This document shows, piece after piece, positions 18,698 to 30,471 of a stretch of 64,000 nt of DNA. Under the pieces are notes generated by a model that worked only from the letters and a program-made list of their open reading frames with translations, was not told the origin of the DNA and did no database searches. Within the stretch, counting starts at the first letter, position 1; each line of letters begins with the position of its first letter. A program made the translations under genes and the position numbers. This stretch comes from Didymella arachidicola (taxonomy: Eukaryota > Ascomycota > Dothideomycetes > Pleosporales > Didymellaceae), in NCBI GenBank assembly GCA_016630955.3, contig CM049995.1, positions 744,001-808,000 of the forward strand, given 5' to 3'.

Positions 18698-20166
18698 TCA
18701 CTGGAACGCAAATGGGCACTGTCCTCGATCGATGCTCATGAGATGGTCTCGCGTGGTCTTGCATTCTTCCAGACCATGCCCTTCCAGTTTCTCCGGCCCG
18801 ACTTCGAAAATCTTGTAGCCTTGGGGCTTGAAGTCCTTGCCGTTAGGGTAAGGCTTCCCGACAGCCCACCGCACCCACGAAAGCAGAGAATTGCGTTCGA
18901 AGAACGTGGGCTTGATATACCTGTGCTGCAGTTAGTTGCTGTATTGGAGATACGACATGATCCCAGCCATACCATGGCTCATTCTCGTACTCTGTCATGA
19001 AGTACCTCCCATTGGCGTCCGGCTCATCGGTCACTAGCCTGACTCGCAAGGCCCAAGGTCGCGGCAGTAGCATATTCCTCGAGACGAACTTTCTAAAACC
19101 AAATATAGCGTTGACAATCTTGAAGTACACTGATGGAGGTTCGTCGTACAGCATCGCGCGCCGCAATCGGTCGTCCATAAGAGCCTTGACCACCTGCTGT
19201 CCGCACGGCTTGAGCGCATTGGGTGCGTTGGCGAGGAGTATGCGGGTGGTCTCCTCCGCCAACTGATGATTGTACTTATCAGGAACCATTTTGCCTTTCT
19301 CGTAATCATGCGCCCAATCCCTGACATCCTCGAAAAACTCCAGACCGTCTTTGAAGGCGTAAGAGCCGTGCCGAAGGTCTTTATAATCAATACCCATGGC
19401 GTCGCCAACGACCTTCCAGTGCGTGCCACTATTTACAACGTCAGAACTCAGTCAATCATCAATAGCGGCCCGACAGGTGAGCGAAACCTCACAGAGCATT
19501 CTGCGATCGGCAGTCTAGGAACTGAGGACTCACAAGGCGCAGATCTCCATTGGGGTGAGCTGTCTCCACTCGCAGAGTCTTACCCACCTCTCGACCTCCA
19601 AGATGAACAGCGATAGGGTATACAACATGTCATCGTTGCTGATTTTGTTCGCCTTCTGATACCTGGCATGCAGGTAGTTCATACGAGCAATGGCCGAGTT
19701 GGCGCGTTCTGAAGTTGGACTGTAGCCAACGAACTCCGTGATCAGGATGCTTGTGTCAGCGAAGCGTCGCCCAGCATATTGTTCCTTGCCAAGCTGTTGC
19801 GTCTCGCAGAGGAGCTTCGAGATCGTCGGTATACCGTAAGTCCTATCTTACAATCAGCCAAGATGCCCTCTGTGAGCTCAGGAGGACTTGCTTGAACAAG
19901 GCAAAAGATAAAGCCTTTTTGGATATCCATGGAAACTCGCAGCTTTGCACGTATCTGATGATGTCCCAGGCTTCTTCAGCCGTCATCTTTTTGAAGTCCT
20001 CACGTGTTTTGTACGGCCTTCTAGCTTCTTCTGAGTTGCGCCTCCTGTATCTCAAGCCTCTGCACAACGCGACAAAGGCAGCGAAAATGGCTACGGCAAC
20101 GGCCGCACTTGAGCTTAGGGTACCTGGTACTCCTACCAAGGTATCTGAAGAAATCGTGGACGCCAT
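18698..20166 (-). CDS. MpaB/rubber-oxygenase-type (DUF2236) membrane protein
   Basis: Four exons on the - strand: 20166-19892, 19842-19534, 19428-18973 and 18920-18698, giving 420 residues. A membrane anchor is visible at about residues 18-37 (AAVAVAIFAAFVALCRGL). Splicing restores conserved segments of the fungal mpaB-like family: FALFK-TYGIPTISKLL, ARMNYLHARYQKANKI, SNDDMLYTLSLFILEV, MEICAF-GTHWKVVGDAMG, and NEPW-YIKPTFFER. The first intron begins with GC (GCAAGT, at 19891-19887) and ends AG at 19843, a GC-AG intron. The named member, mpaB, is an ER-bound oxygenase that cleaves the farnesyl chain in mycophenolic acid synthesis; most relatives, like this one outside any cluster, have unknown substrates. 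It is divergent from the zinc-finger regulator. Confidence 0.85.
19843..19891 (-). other. GC-AG intron of the mpaB-like gene
   Basis: 49-nt intron with donor AA/GCAAGT and acceptor GATAG/G. Only this junction joins FALF-K to TYGIPTISK in frame. GC donors are a known minority class and the remainder of the donor fits consensus. Confidence 0.75.
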
Positions 20167-20826
20167 CGCGGAGCTGTGTAGCGGTGCTGCACTCGACGTG
20201 AAAATCCGTCTTTGGCCTTTGTAGAATTAAGTGGTCGTTGGCTGCTTCTCGCTCTCTCAGCAGTCAGCAGGAGGGTAAGAAGCAGTCAGAACAGGGGTTG
20301 CTGTGAGGATGGTTGCACCTAAACTATGTGGGGAGAGCGAAGATCCCTTTTTAGATCATGTCTGCCACATCAGGCAACCAAGACGGACATAAGTGGAATT
20401 GAAGAACAACTCGCACGGGCGTTTCGCTTGCTGCGCTTACATGCACCGCACCCACAGACTTCAATGCCGTCGAGGCCGCAGCAAGTCGGAGTTTTCACCT
20501 ATGCTGTGGAACAAGCCCAGTACTGTACAGTGAGCAAACCACAAGTGTGAGTCATCACCTGGGCAAAGACGTCTGTTCAAAGGGAAGTTTAGTTTCTGTC
20601 ACTTTGCCATGATGCAAAAGATCATCTGAATGAAGTCAAGGTCGTTAGAAGTGCGGCGCGGCCAGTTTGTGGAGGTGCTGGGGTTCAGCCACATCCGAGG
20701 CTCGCTGCAGACCCTGATGACGCATAAGCGCCTGCAGTTTCTGCCACAGCCCACCGAACGAGCGAGTGAGACGTCGACCGCTCAACTCACCGCCAACCTC
20801 GACAAGTTCAATCCTCGCCCGGCGTC
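20167..20826. promoter_or_regulatory. Divergent intergenic region (mpaB-like / zinc-finger regulator)
   Basis: 660 bp between divergent start codons. It contains an open + frame 20630-20854 (ending ASWEEGVQML) that could be part of an upstream exon of the regulator. No other feature is supported. Confidence 0.45.
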
Positions 20827-23232
20827 ATGGGAAGAAGGTGTGCAGATGCTTTGAGGGGTTCACCACATCAAAATGCTAATAGAAAGTCCAGACCTAACCA
20901 ATTGATCCTCGAGTATTTCGAACGCGGCCCGAAGCTCGAAGACGCAAGCAATCGCTATCAACATACGTGCAAATCATGCGGTGAGAAAGTGCGACCAACC
21001 TCACCGCCGCAAAACTTACGAACCGGCGACTGACCGCGCGCGCAGTTCCCCAAAGGCCGCATAGACAGCCTCACAAACCACCTGGTCAAGAAATGTCCGG
21101 CCCTACCTCTCAGAGACCGTCAGAGGGCGCTGCTGCAGTTCCACGAGCTGCCCATGCCCGAGAATATGCAGACCATCCAAAATGCGACTGGACCAATGAT
21201 CAGCAGTCAGAAGGTCAACCTGCCATTCACACCTTCGAAGCAACTGTCGGCGCTTGAGACGCTTGCAGAGGTGTCGCGACAACATCTCGACCTCTCCGGC
21301 AAGCGTCCTGTCGACCAGCAACAACAGCATCAACAGCGGGGACCACCTCCCCAGCAGGTGCAACACCATACAGGGCATGGAGAATTGCTGGACGAATGGA
21401 TCCAGGATGACAGGACTGAAGGCACAGATCTCAGCGGGCTATCCCATGCCATGGACATGTCCGGGGCCCCCGCTCTGCCATCGATGTACCAGTTCAACGG
21501 CCCTCTGCACCATTCGCCTACTAATTCCCCTCACATGGGTAATATACTTCTGTCGAGCTCGGGATCTATGGCGCAGGCCGTCCCCTCACTTGTCATGGCG
21601 GCTTCTGCTGCAAACGACCTCATGCCACTTGCCAACGGTCTGGCTATGGACTCGGACCTCAACCTTGGTCACAATGGTATGGGCTTTCAGCGCCCACAAT
21701 GGCCCAACCTTCAGCCTCACCCTCTGGATCCGCTTCTTCAAGATCACAGCAAAGATCAACTCCTGTCGAAGGAGGAGAGTCACCGAAAGTTCCCTCAGCC
21801 ACGGCCGATTGCAATCAACCCAAACACCCAGACACACTTCACGACCGACTTCAGCATCCATCAAAAACCTGCGAAGCCCAAGGTAAGAGGCCGCTTCACG
21901 GACACTCGTCGGAAGGAAGTGCAAGAAGTCCGTAAACGAGGTGCTTGCATTCGATGTCGCATGTTGAAGAAGCCGTGCTCTGGCGACAACCCCTGCAACA
22001 CCTGCCAGAATGTCGAAAGTGCACGATTATGGAAGCAGCCCTGTATCCGCACTCGTATCGCTGAAGAGTTCAATCTTTACTCAGCTGGTTTGCATGGTGT
22101 GCTAGCTTACCATGCCACCACCGCAGCTAAGGGGCAAATACGCCTGGATCAGACACCTGGCCGCATAGAGGCTTCGCATTATCCCGCGTCTGGTATCTTC
22201 TCCACGTTCACTCCTCTCAAATGCCTCCAAGGCCAACCGACACAAAATGCCGACATCGACCCCGCAATCTTCGCCGCAGTCAGTACCCCAGATCTTGAGG
22301 TTATAGATCAAGAGGATGACATCAGCGGGAAGCTGGATCTATATATGAAGAAGATTGGAAACGACTTCTTGATGTCAGAGGACTCGATCTTCATGAAGAC
22401 TACACAGCAGACAGCACTTCGATTGGCGTCTTCGAACCAGGATGGTCTCTTATCCAAGGTGATGGAGCTATGGCACTACACACGCATTCTCACATCACGC
22501 AACCTTCACTGGCACCTCTTTTCCAACCCTTCCTTACCGCCGACACTTTCTGCGCCAACACTCTCTCAGTCGGACATGGAAGATGCCTCCCGTTCACCCA
22601 TTACTGAGATAGGTCATCCTACATCTTACAATCTCATCAAAATGCAGCTTATGGGCGTGACCGAAAAACGCGCTGCTTGCGTCGCCCGCATCGTGATGAA
22701 CGATCTCGAACGTCGCCTCCTACAGCGTCAACAACAGAACGCCTTCGAAACCTTCCTTGTCGCCGTCATCCTGCTCGCCAGTGTCGAGCGCATGTGCTGG
22801 CTCTTCCGGACATGGGAGGTGCCCGCGCAGGCTGATTCTGCGCACACCGAATGTGTGTCGAAAGTGGACGATGATCTGGCTTCCGCGCTGCAATCTCCGC
22901 CTGAGTCTACTTTACTCCCGCAGCCACCCAGGCACCCGAAATGGCCCCTCGATAAGCCTGCAGCTTCTTTCTCGCAGCAGGGCGAGCGATTTAGCGACAT
23001 CCTGAACATGTTGCTCAAGATGCGTGGTGTACCGCCGAAGCCCATTCCACGCAGCACGGATGGCATGCTGGTCATGTGGGGCGACGATGTGGATGAGACG
23101 ATCAGGGACTGGTATGAGGGCATTGCGGTGACGACGCAGACCCTTGAGAAGCGAGCTAACGCCAAGTTCGTAGGCGATGATCCAGCGGAGTGGGAATTAA
23201 AGTTCGTTGGGAAGATCATCAGGGGCGATTAG
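20827..23232 (+). CDS. Zn2Cys6 transcription regulator with BED-like N-terminal finger
   Basis: Predicted 782 residues in two exons, 20827-20988 and 21046-23232, joined by a 57-nt intron with a CTGAC branch point. Joining restores CKSCGEK-FPKGRIDSLTNHL, a BED-like finger (C-x2-C ... H-x4-C, near residues 47-67). After a Gln/Pro-rich region a second zinc module, near residues 250-290, has CIRCRMLKKPC and NPCNTC, a Zn2Cys6 cluster. A C-terminal helical region of about 350 residues follows. Proteins of this double-finger layout are widespread in Pezizomycotina and annotated as C6 transcription factors; targets are unknown. The ATG at 20827 is the first in frame, but an extra 5' exon is possible. 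Confidence 0.8.
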
Positions 23233-23601
23233 GAATCTGGATATCCATGGTAGTCTGCTTTGATTGGCAAGACGAAAGGTACAAGCATCGGGCGGTATTC
23301 TTTTATAAGCGATTGATACCACGGCCATTTATAGATAACCACGAATAGAGTCCAAGCAGAGTCATCTTCACATGTACGGAGATTTGGAGTATCGTTCGAT
23401 TCATCTGCCGTGTAGAAGTCGTCAATTATATACGCACGCAGAGCTCAAGGGCTCTGCGCGACGCGTCCCTAACATACGCCGCCTCATGCTAACTCATATC
23501 CTGACCAAAAAGTCGCCTAGATATACCGCAGCACCGGGTAATCGTAAACTCCTTGCTACCACTTTTTCATGTCATTCAATCGTAGCGAGGGTATCAAAAA
23601 T
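23233..23601. other. Convergent 3' intergenic region
   Basis: 369 bp between the regulator (+) and p23 (-) stop codons, presumably two 3' UTRs. No ORF, repeat or RNA gene is supported. Confidence 0.6.
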
Positions 23602-24482
23602 TTATGCGACCTCCTCGATCTTGGGCTTATCGCCAGATGCGGCGGCGGCGGCAGGCTTGTCCTTGTTGGTCTCGTCGTCCTCAAGCTCGGGCATGTCCTC
23701 GTCATCGTCGTCGCTGTCCTCGCCCTCGAGGCCCTCCATGCCGGGCATGCCGCCCATTCCTGGGAGGCCGCCCATACCCTGAGCTGCACCGAGCTTAGAG
23801 AAGTCGATGCCGCCGAAGCCACCATCGCCGCCGCCCATAGGGTTCATCTGGTTCATCATCTCGTCGTCTGCGGGAGCCTCGTCCTGCTCATCCTCATCGA
23901 CCCACTGTACATTGTTAGCGGCGAGTCCTTGCAACCAAGCGCCGAAGTTGGCAGCCACTACGGAGAGTGTTTACTAACCTTGTCGAAGTTGGTCTTCAGG
24001 AAGTGAACCTTCGCCTTGTCCTTGAGCAGGCGCGGCCAGAACTCCTCCTTGAGCTCCTTCTTGCGGAGAACAAGTGTAACATCGCGACCGCTGTGCTGGA
24101 TCTTGGACTCTTTGGGGTCGATCTCGGCGAAGAACTCGAGGTCAACAGCGTAGGTGACCTTTTTCGATGTCGAGGTTCCTTTAAAGCTGAGCTTTGTGGG
24201 TTGCAGGTCGAGCTTCAGGTCAGACTCGGGGACATCGGCGGCGACAATGGTGAGGAAGACGTAGTTCTTCTCGGCATCATCCGCAGACGAGCGCTGCGCC
24301 CAGGTGACTGTGCTAAATCAATACGTGATTCTGGAGGGAAGATCACCGGCTCTGGCATAAAGCAATTGCTAGACTGAGGTTCGACGACGAGCTCGGTACG
24401 TGGTGTGTTGAGGAACAACAACTGGAGCTCAGGGTCGATAAGGCTGCGACGTACCTTCGGGTGTGACGGTAGCTGTGGACAT
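23602..24482 (-). CDS. SBA1: Hsp90 co-chaperone p23 (Sba1/Wos2)
   Basis: 219 residues in three exons: 24482-24455, 24307-23979 and 23904-23602. Splicing gives MSTATVTPE-VTWAQRSS, the standard p23 start, and TNFDK-WVDEDE. The CS domain occupies about residues 8-115, with LDLQPTKLSFKG and the signature WPRLLKDKAKVHFLKTNFDKW near its end. The C-terminal half has a Gly/Met-rich stretch (GMGGLPGMGGMPGM) and an acidic tail, as in other fungal p23 proteins. p23 binds ATP-bound Hsp90 in the cytosol and nucleus and slows ATP hydrolysis, stabilising client complexes. The 28-nt first exon is short but fits phase and consensus. Divergent from VPS24. Confidence 0.94.
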
Positions 24483-25131
24483 GATTATGGATTGTATTTC
24501 GGTGTGAGATGGTATTGAAGGCGCAAGAAGCAGAATGCTTTATGTGTGTTGTATGACGGAATCGTGTAGCTGCAAAGTCAAGTTCGAGAGGGCGGAAGAA
24601 ATGCGGTGATGTGGAGAGACTAGCGTAGAAAGCAATGGAAGCTACAGAAGGATGAGCTTCAGCCCTGGGTTTATGGCTAGTGTTTGCTGACAAGCTGCAG
24701 CCTGACGATCAGGGGCTGAGTGCTGATGCTCCAGCTTGTCAATGGACCAACGAAAGCTGTGAGACGGCGGCGTTGAAGCTGTCGTTGTGAGGCTGGCTGT
24801 TCTAGTGGGCTGTACCTGCCCCGCGTGAGGTCACTGGAAGCTGGCCCGTGGTGTCCGAGCGACCGCCGGCAGCCGTCGAAGTGAATCAAGGCACCACCAT
24901 TGCGACCTTGACCTAGGCACATCAACCGCTACGCACCTGCAGCCACGTGCATACCTACTGTGACGGTCTGACGATAGAGCTGGTACCGGCGTTTCACTGG
25001 ACTCCGTCTCAGAAGTGCATCTATTTGAGTACGACCGGCCAACTGCTATTGCGCATTCGGCGCTGTTCGCTGCGCTTGCAAGTGCCTGACATCACACGAT
25101 CTAGAAGACCTTAATAGCTCGAGTCTGCACC
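24483..25131. promoter_or_regulatory. Divergent promoter region p23 / VPS24
   Basis: 649 bp between two start codons. Open frames on the - strand here look non-coding. It presumably contains both promoters and 5' UTRs; no specific site is claimed. Confidence 0.5.
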
Positions 25132-25864
25132 ATGGAGACCATTCGTGGTCTTCTGTGGAAGCCGACACCTGAAGAGCAGGTAAGCGCAGCGGGATACAGC
25201 TCTTCAGAACCCCTCTCACACCAAGCAGAAGCGCAAATGCAATGCCCTCGTACGACAAAACGTCCGCAAGTTGGATCGCGATATCCAAGGTCTTAAGATG
25301 ACCGAGCAGAAGACAAAGAACCTTATCCTCCAATCGTCAAAGCGCGCACAGCGCAACCCGTCCATGGCCAAACAGGCAAATCAAGAAGTACGCATCTTCG
25401 CTCGAGAGCTCATCCGTGTGCGGAAACAGAGTGGAAGACTGCATACAAGTAAAGCACAGCTCAACTCTGTTCAGATGCAGGTCAACGAGGCATTCTCAGT
25501 GCGTAAAATCGAGGGCAGCATCAAGGCGAGCACAGGAATCATGAAAGATGTAAACTCTCTGGTTAAGCTGCCGGAGCTGACAGGTACAATGCGCGAGCTA
25601 TCGTCTGAGCTCATGAAGGCTGGTATCATTGAGGATATGGTGGATGATACTCTCATGGACACTGAAGGGCTCGAGGAGGACGAGGAAGCAGAAGAGGAGG
25701 TCGACAAGGTCCTGTCCGACATCTTGAAAGACAGGCTACCGGCAAGCAAAGCGAAAGAGGAGGAGTTGCCATCCGTGGCGCAGCCGGAGGAGGATGAGGA
25801 AGAAGACGATCAGGCAGAGATGCTGGCGCAGATGCGGGGCCGACTCGAGGCTCTGAAAAGCTAA
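25132..25864 (+). CDS. VPS24: ESCRT-III subunit Vps24 (CHMP3)
   Basis: 227 residues in two exons, 25132-25179 and 25229-25864; the 49-nt intron splits the N terminus (KPTPEEQ-KRKCNALVR). The basic N-terminal half (LDRDIQGLKM, SKRAQRNP, ARELIRVRKQ) and the acidic C-terminal half are the snf7-family layout. Diagnostic Vps24/CHMP3 segments are TSKAQLNSVQMQ, GSIKASTGIMKDVNSLVKLPEL and MKAGIIEDMVDDT. Vps24 caps Snf7 filaments on endosomes and recruits Vps2 and the Vps4 ATPase for multivesicular body formation. Length is normal. The acidic insert before the C-terminal end (EEEDDQAEMLAQMRGRLEAL) resembles an MIT-interacting helix. Confidence 0.94.
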
Positions 25865-26033
25865 ACGATTCTCAAGACACGTTTGCATACGGTACGGGAG
25901 TTATATGAATGGCGCATAGGAGTTCAGCATTGCGCGTGGGTCATGCCATCTTGAAGACTTCGGGTCTAAGGGTATCTTGTGTAGACCGCGATATATCCAA
26001 CGCATCTAAAACGGAACCAGCTGCCTGCCTCCG

Positions 26034-26831
26034 TTAATTCCCAGTATTCTGGTTAAAGTTCATGCTATATCCCCCAGATTTCGGATCTTGGGTGAACTGG
26101 AAGTTGTCCGTGCTCAACCCAAATGGCTTCAAAATGCCGTTTCCCAGCTTCTTTAGGTTCCCCATCATCTCAGCCATCTCCTTGTCTTTCGCCGTGTTGA
26201 GATCTGTAGGCAGAGTCCTCATTGCAGCCTGCGCAGCCTTCTGATCCAAGCTCGATAGCTGGTGCGGCGATTTCAAAAGTGCTTGGTAGTCTTCAAGCGA
26301 CCCTTGTAACGAAGCCCATCCCCCAACTTCATGCCTGGCTTTTGCGCGGCGTAACAGCGCTTTGGTACGCAGCTTGTACACGTCGTTGATGCTGCGGCCG
26401 GTACGTGTGAGCGCGTCTAGCAGAACCTCCGTGCTGTCATCAATCTCGCTAACACCGCCTACCGGCTCTCCCTGTCCTTTTTCGCCTTCTTCCTTAGCTG
26501 GTGGCGGATCTATTCTATCCAGAGCATCGAGAGCTTTCGTCGCAGACTCGACAGCTTCCTTCCATTCAAGCAGCTTGATATGACATGCGGAAATGTTCGA
26601 GCGGAGGACGGCGATGTCGTATTCGAGGTATGTAGGGCATACGGCGAGAGCTTTCTCGTAGCCTTGTATTGCGGAATTGTAATCGCCTGACGTGAAGGTC
26701 TTGTTGGCAGAAGTCTTCTCGGTGTTGGACTCTTCCAGAAGCTGTTTTTCTTCGTCCGGTGGGAAGATTTCGGGGGTGTAGGTGGCGTTGGTATTGGCCC
26801 TTGTGACGGGCTCGGCCTCTTTTGTGGTCAT
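26034..26831 (-). CDS. TPR protein, TTC1-like
   Basis: 265 residues, single exon, from ATG 26831 (TTKEAEPVTRANTN); the frame runs further upstream only with non-ATG codons. About three tetratricopeptide repeats at residues 37-165 are visible: ANKTFTSGDYNSAIQGYEKAL, the paired ...AVLRSNISACHIKLLEWKEAV segment and KLRTKALLRRAKARHEVGG. The C terminus (MGNLKKLGNGILKPFGLS, DNFQF, GGYSMNFNQ) is characteristic of TTC1-type proteins, which bind Hsp70/Hsp90 tails and other partners. The client is unknown in fungi. It converges on VPS24 (169 bp between stops) and is divergent from the HAD phosphatase with 203 bp between starts. Confidence 0.88.
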   Translation of the reverse strand: MTTKEAEPVTRANTNATYTPEIFPPDEEKQLLEESNTEKTSANKTFTSGDYNSAIQGYEKALAVCPTYLEYDIAVLRSNISACHIKLLEWKEAVESATKALDALDRIDPPPAKEEGEKGQGEPVGGVSEIDDSTEVLLDALTRTGRSINDVYKLRTKALLRRAKARHEVGGWASLQGSLEDYQALLKSPHQLSSLDQKAAQAAMRTLPTDLNTAKDKEMAEMMGNLKKLGNGILKPFGLSTDNFQFTQDPKSGGYSMNFNQNTGN

Positions 26832-27034
26832 GATGGGGTTCGTGTGTATTGGGCTTGGGAAGGCACAATGCCGCTTCTTCAACGTGGGATAATGTTTGAC
26901 CCAGTGACGTCGATCGAACCCTGACGCTAGTGGTTAGCCGCGGTTCGTGGGGGCTACCAGTTGCTTCTGGGAAAGTTTACATTGAACTGTCAACATTCTC
27001 CATAAACACCTCGGATCCTCGAAGGACTCTCAAG

Positions 27035-27958
27035 ATGAGCTCACAGTACGTACTTGACCACTCAAACGCCACACCTATGGTTCAGGATATTTATTTAGGC
27101 AGAACTACCCCACCACCTCGCATTCGCGCAGCGCTTTTCGATATGGACGGCCTGCTCATCGATTCGGAAGACATCTACACAGAGGTCACGAACACAATCC
27201 TTGCACGCTATGGCAAGCCCAACCTGCCTTGGTCCATCAAAGCCCAACTACAGGGTCGTCCAGGCCCTCAAGCAGGCCAGATCTTCCACTCGTGGGCGCA
27301 GCTGCCCATTGATCAGGGACAGTTCTTCAAGGAGCAGAGGGAGCTACAGGTGAAGCTATTTCCAAACACAAAACCATTGCCAGGTGTCATGGATTTGCTG
27401 GCAGGCCTGAAGGAGAGGGGCATATATATGGCATTGGCAACGAGCAGCAATAAGAACAACTTCAAGATCAAGAGCGAACACCTCGGCGACCTCTTCCAGA
27501 ACTTCGAGCTTGACCACCAGGTTCTTGGCGATGACCCAAGGATACCTACAGGCCGCGGCAAGCCAGCGCCGGATATTTACCTCCTTGCGCTTTCTACGCT
27601 TAATAAGACGCTCGAGGCTAAGGGCGAGGCCACGATTCAGCCAGAAGAGTGCCTGGTATTCGAAGACAGTGTGCCTGGTGTTGAGTCAGGGCGGAGAGCA
27701 GGCATGCAGGCTGTTTGGGTACCACATCCTGAGCTGCTTATTGAGTACAAGGGCAAGGAGAAAGAGGTCTTGGCTGGATTGACTGGCGAGCACAAAGAAG
27801 ATGAGGAGCAGCAGTTGCAGAAGACTGAGGTTGAGGTCAGACAGGGCAAGAGACAAGTTGGTATGCCTGGTGAAATCGATGATGGTTGGGCGCGTTATCT
27901 GAAGAGCTTGGAGGACTTTCCGTATGAGAGCTATGGTATGGAAGAGAAGAAGGCATGA
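27035..27958 (+). CDS. HAD-family phosphatase (pseudouridine/DOG-type)
   Basis: 307 residues from ATG 27035. Motif I is FDMDGLLIDSED (nucleophile and acid/base aspartates near residue 38), motif II is ALATSSNK, motif III has the lysine in GRGKPAPDIY and motif IV is FEDSVPGVESGRRAG. The helical cap between motifs I and II (TNTILARYGKPNLPW, LQGRPG) places it in the beta-phosphoglucomutase/HDHD1 subgroup, whose members act on small sugar or pseudouridine phosphates. Substrate is not deducible. The C-terminal 60 residues are a charged extension (HKEDEEQQLQ, then YLKSLEDFPYESYGM) that is common in fungal members. All catalytic residues are present. Confidence 0.9.
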   Translation: MSSQYVLDHSNATPMVQDIYLGRTTPPPRIRAALFDMDGLLIDSEDIYTEVTNTILARYGKPNLPWSIKAQLQGRPGPQAGQIFHSWAQLPIDQGQFFKEQRELQVKLFPNTKPLPGVMDLLAGLKERGIYMALATSSNKNNFKIKSEHLGDLFQNFELDHQVLGDDPRIPTGRGKPAPDIYLLALSTLNKTLEAKGEATIQPEECLVFEDSVPGVESGRRAGMQAVWVPHPELLIEYKGKEKEVLAGLTGEHKEDEEQQLQKTEVEVRQGKRQVGMPGEIDDGWARYLKSLEDFPYESYGMEEKKA

Positions 27959-28242
27959 ATCGTGAATCTGGAGGGAAGTTGGCGGTGTGCTTATCTAGAA
28001 TCATCGGCTTCAACACAGTAGACTTCTTTGACATAAGATTTACGATGTTCCTAATAGAGTCAACAGATTTTCAAGCTAGCCGTGACGTCCAAGCACAGAA
28101 CTACAGGAAAGAACGACAGGATTGCGTAAGCGAAGGAACAGTGATGTACCTAGTGCCCCGCCATTCATACTCAATCTCACTCCACTACTTATGCGACCAG
28201 CAGCTGCGATCGAATGCTCCTTGCCTATACGAGGGCTATGTC

Positions 28243-30384
28243 ATGCACATGGAACACATTTTTTCCGCCCTCGACCAGGAACAAGGCCAGATACGCTTGC
28301 TACATCTCGACACACCTCGGTGTACAGCGAACGGCGCAGCCCCCGCCCTGACAGGAAGGCTCGACACTGCATCGCTATCGGAACCGCCGCAATACAATGC
28401 GCTGTCGTACGCCTGGGGCGATCCTACAGCCGTAGCCTTTGTCAACCTTGACGATGGATCCCACATACCTATTGCAGCAAATCTTCTGGATGCACTTTTG
28501 AATATTATCGTCATTGACTCGGTAACACTCAGCTTGTCTATAAAGTTTCAGAGAATGTATTTAACCCAAGCGTAGTCGCCAATCTGGATCGATGCCATAT
28601 GTATGGATCAGTCCAATGATAATGAGAAGAGTTGGCAAGTGCAGATGATGGACCAGATCTATTCGAGAGCAAACAAGACACTCATTTACCTTGGGCCTTC
28701 GTCGACTTTGTCCGGGGAAGCTATTCGATCTTTCTCGGTTTACGGACTACGAGCGCTAGAGGGAGGTATCCTTGATCTCCACAACGGTCACGACTCGAAG
28801 AACACTTTTGAATTCGGTTACGAGAGATGGACATGGCAACCTTTGGAGCCTCAGGGCGATCAGCTCATCAACGAAATCATTCGAGACATCAAGACACCGG
28901 GCATGCGACAGCCACTCAATATGCTTGAGTCCCTTATGCAGAGGCCGTGGTGGTCGAGGGTTTGGGTTCTCCAGGAGCTTCTACTATCGCCTAACCCAGT
29001 ATTCGTTTGCGGTCGGCAGAGCATTAGTGCAAAGGTCTTCGTGGCCAGCCTGAGGCTATACGAAGCAGCGCTTACAGTGTATTGTGACCAGCTGGTGTCA
29101 GAGCCCTGCGAACACTCAGTCGGTCGATTTTACGCGAAACGAATGATGAAGGTCACGCTAGCATTCCATAATATGGTTGATGTTCCAGCGCTTGTTCTAT
29201 ACAACACTCACCTTCGCCAAATCGCAAGGTCAAGATACCATGGGATCGAAGAGCCTTATTTTGGCCTAGGCAACCTCTGGGATCTGGTCCAAGACATAGA
29301 TTCAAGTAGAGAGCGACTGGATGCATCTGATCCCCGCGACAGAATCTACGCATTGGTCGGAATAGCTCGTTTGTGCCGAGTAGGCGCTGCCGAGATTCGG
29401 CCTGATTATACGCTTTCCTGCAGTGATGTGTACGCTCGAGCAACGCACTTCTTCATGCAGTACAGCGGTGCTCGTATGCTCGAAATAGCGGCCCGCAGTC
29501 GCTACCGTTCTTCATTATCAGAATTGCCATCTTGGGCAGTGGATTGGTCTCTAAGTGAGCTTATGACCACGCCTGAGCCATCGACTGACAATCCGGAACC
29601 GGGAAGATTCGAGCTTACTCGTAATGCAACAAGAAAAAACATACTGAGATCATGTGCTCGATTGTTGGGCGAGATTGAGGTCATCGACATCGTGTGTCCA
29701 TCCTGGGAAAACTCCGAAACCGGTTCGGGCCGGACACTAGAAGAGGAAGCACTGGACACTATTACTCGTATGTTGATGTATCTAGTGGATGCCAACGCAG
29801 GCTACGCAGTTCGATTTCCTACCTTGGGTCAACAGCGGAATTTTCTCAAACGGCTCACGCATACCGTAGTCCTCCACTCCGCCCCAGATGTCCTCGAGAC
29901 AAAAAGCGCAAGATACACACTATCAGAGATCAAAGGGGCGACTTCGATTCTTCTTGAGCAGCTCACTATAATTTCGGGTCTTGAGCATCATTCCTTTCGA
30001 TACATGAGAGGTCTCGCCGCGAGAGCATTTATCAACAGCTGCATTGCAATAGGTGGGCTACTATCTTCAGATCTGCCAACTGTTGACGAGATCGATCTAG
30101 ACCTGCAATCCAACATTCTTATTTTTGTACTAGAGTGTGTACAGAAAACAGTATACAAGGATGCGATACCGTTCATTTTCAACGAGGGGCTAATTGGTAT
30201 TGGAACACATGCAATATGCAATGGTGATACCCTCATCGAGTATCAGAAAGAAGGACTGAGATTTGTGGTCAGACCGGTCCACGGTGGGACATATAAGCTA
30301 ATCGGGAAAGCTTGTGTTGCTCAACCAGAGTCTGAGCAATCAGAAGCTTTTCGGGGCGAGGTATCCGTGATCAGCCTTTGTTGA
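28243..30384 (+). CDS. HET-domain (heterokaryon incompatibility) protein
   Basis: 695 residues in two exons, 28243-28521 and 28576-30384, with a 54-nt intron; joining gives VIDS-SPIWIDAICMDQ. The HET domain (PF06985 type) covers about residues 15-220, with RLLHLD, YNALSYAWGD, PIWIDAICMDQ and RPWWSRVWVLQE. A long helical C-terminal region follows and ends with the small beta segment seen in many such proteins (VHGGTYKLIGKACV). HET proteins mediate allorecognition and cell death in filamentous ascomycetes. They form large, variable families, so a specific locus role cannot be assigned. ATG 28243 was chosen for the conserved start; ATG 28249 is possible. Confidence 0.9.
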
Positions 30385-30471
30385 ACGCAGAGCAGCACGC
30401 TGGGTGTCTATTCGCTTGCACCAGCAGGACATCATTGGCTCAGCTCAAGATAGCATCTTGCAAACGAGTCC

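Noticed and set aside
26900..26935. tRNA-like GGTTCGATC box on the - strand
   Set aside because: No matching A box, acceptor stem or anticodon arm could be formed around it.
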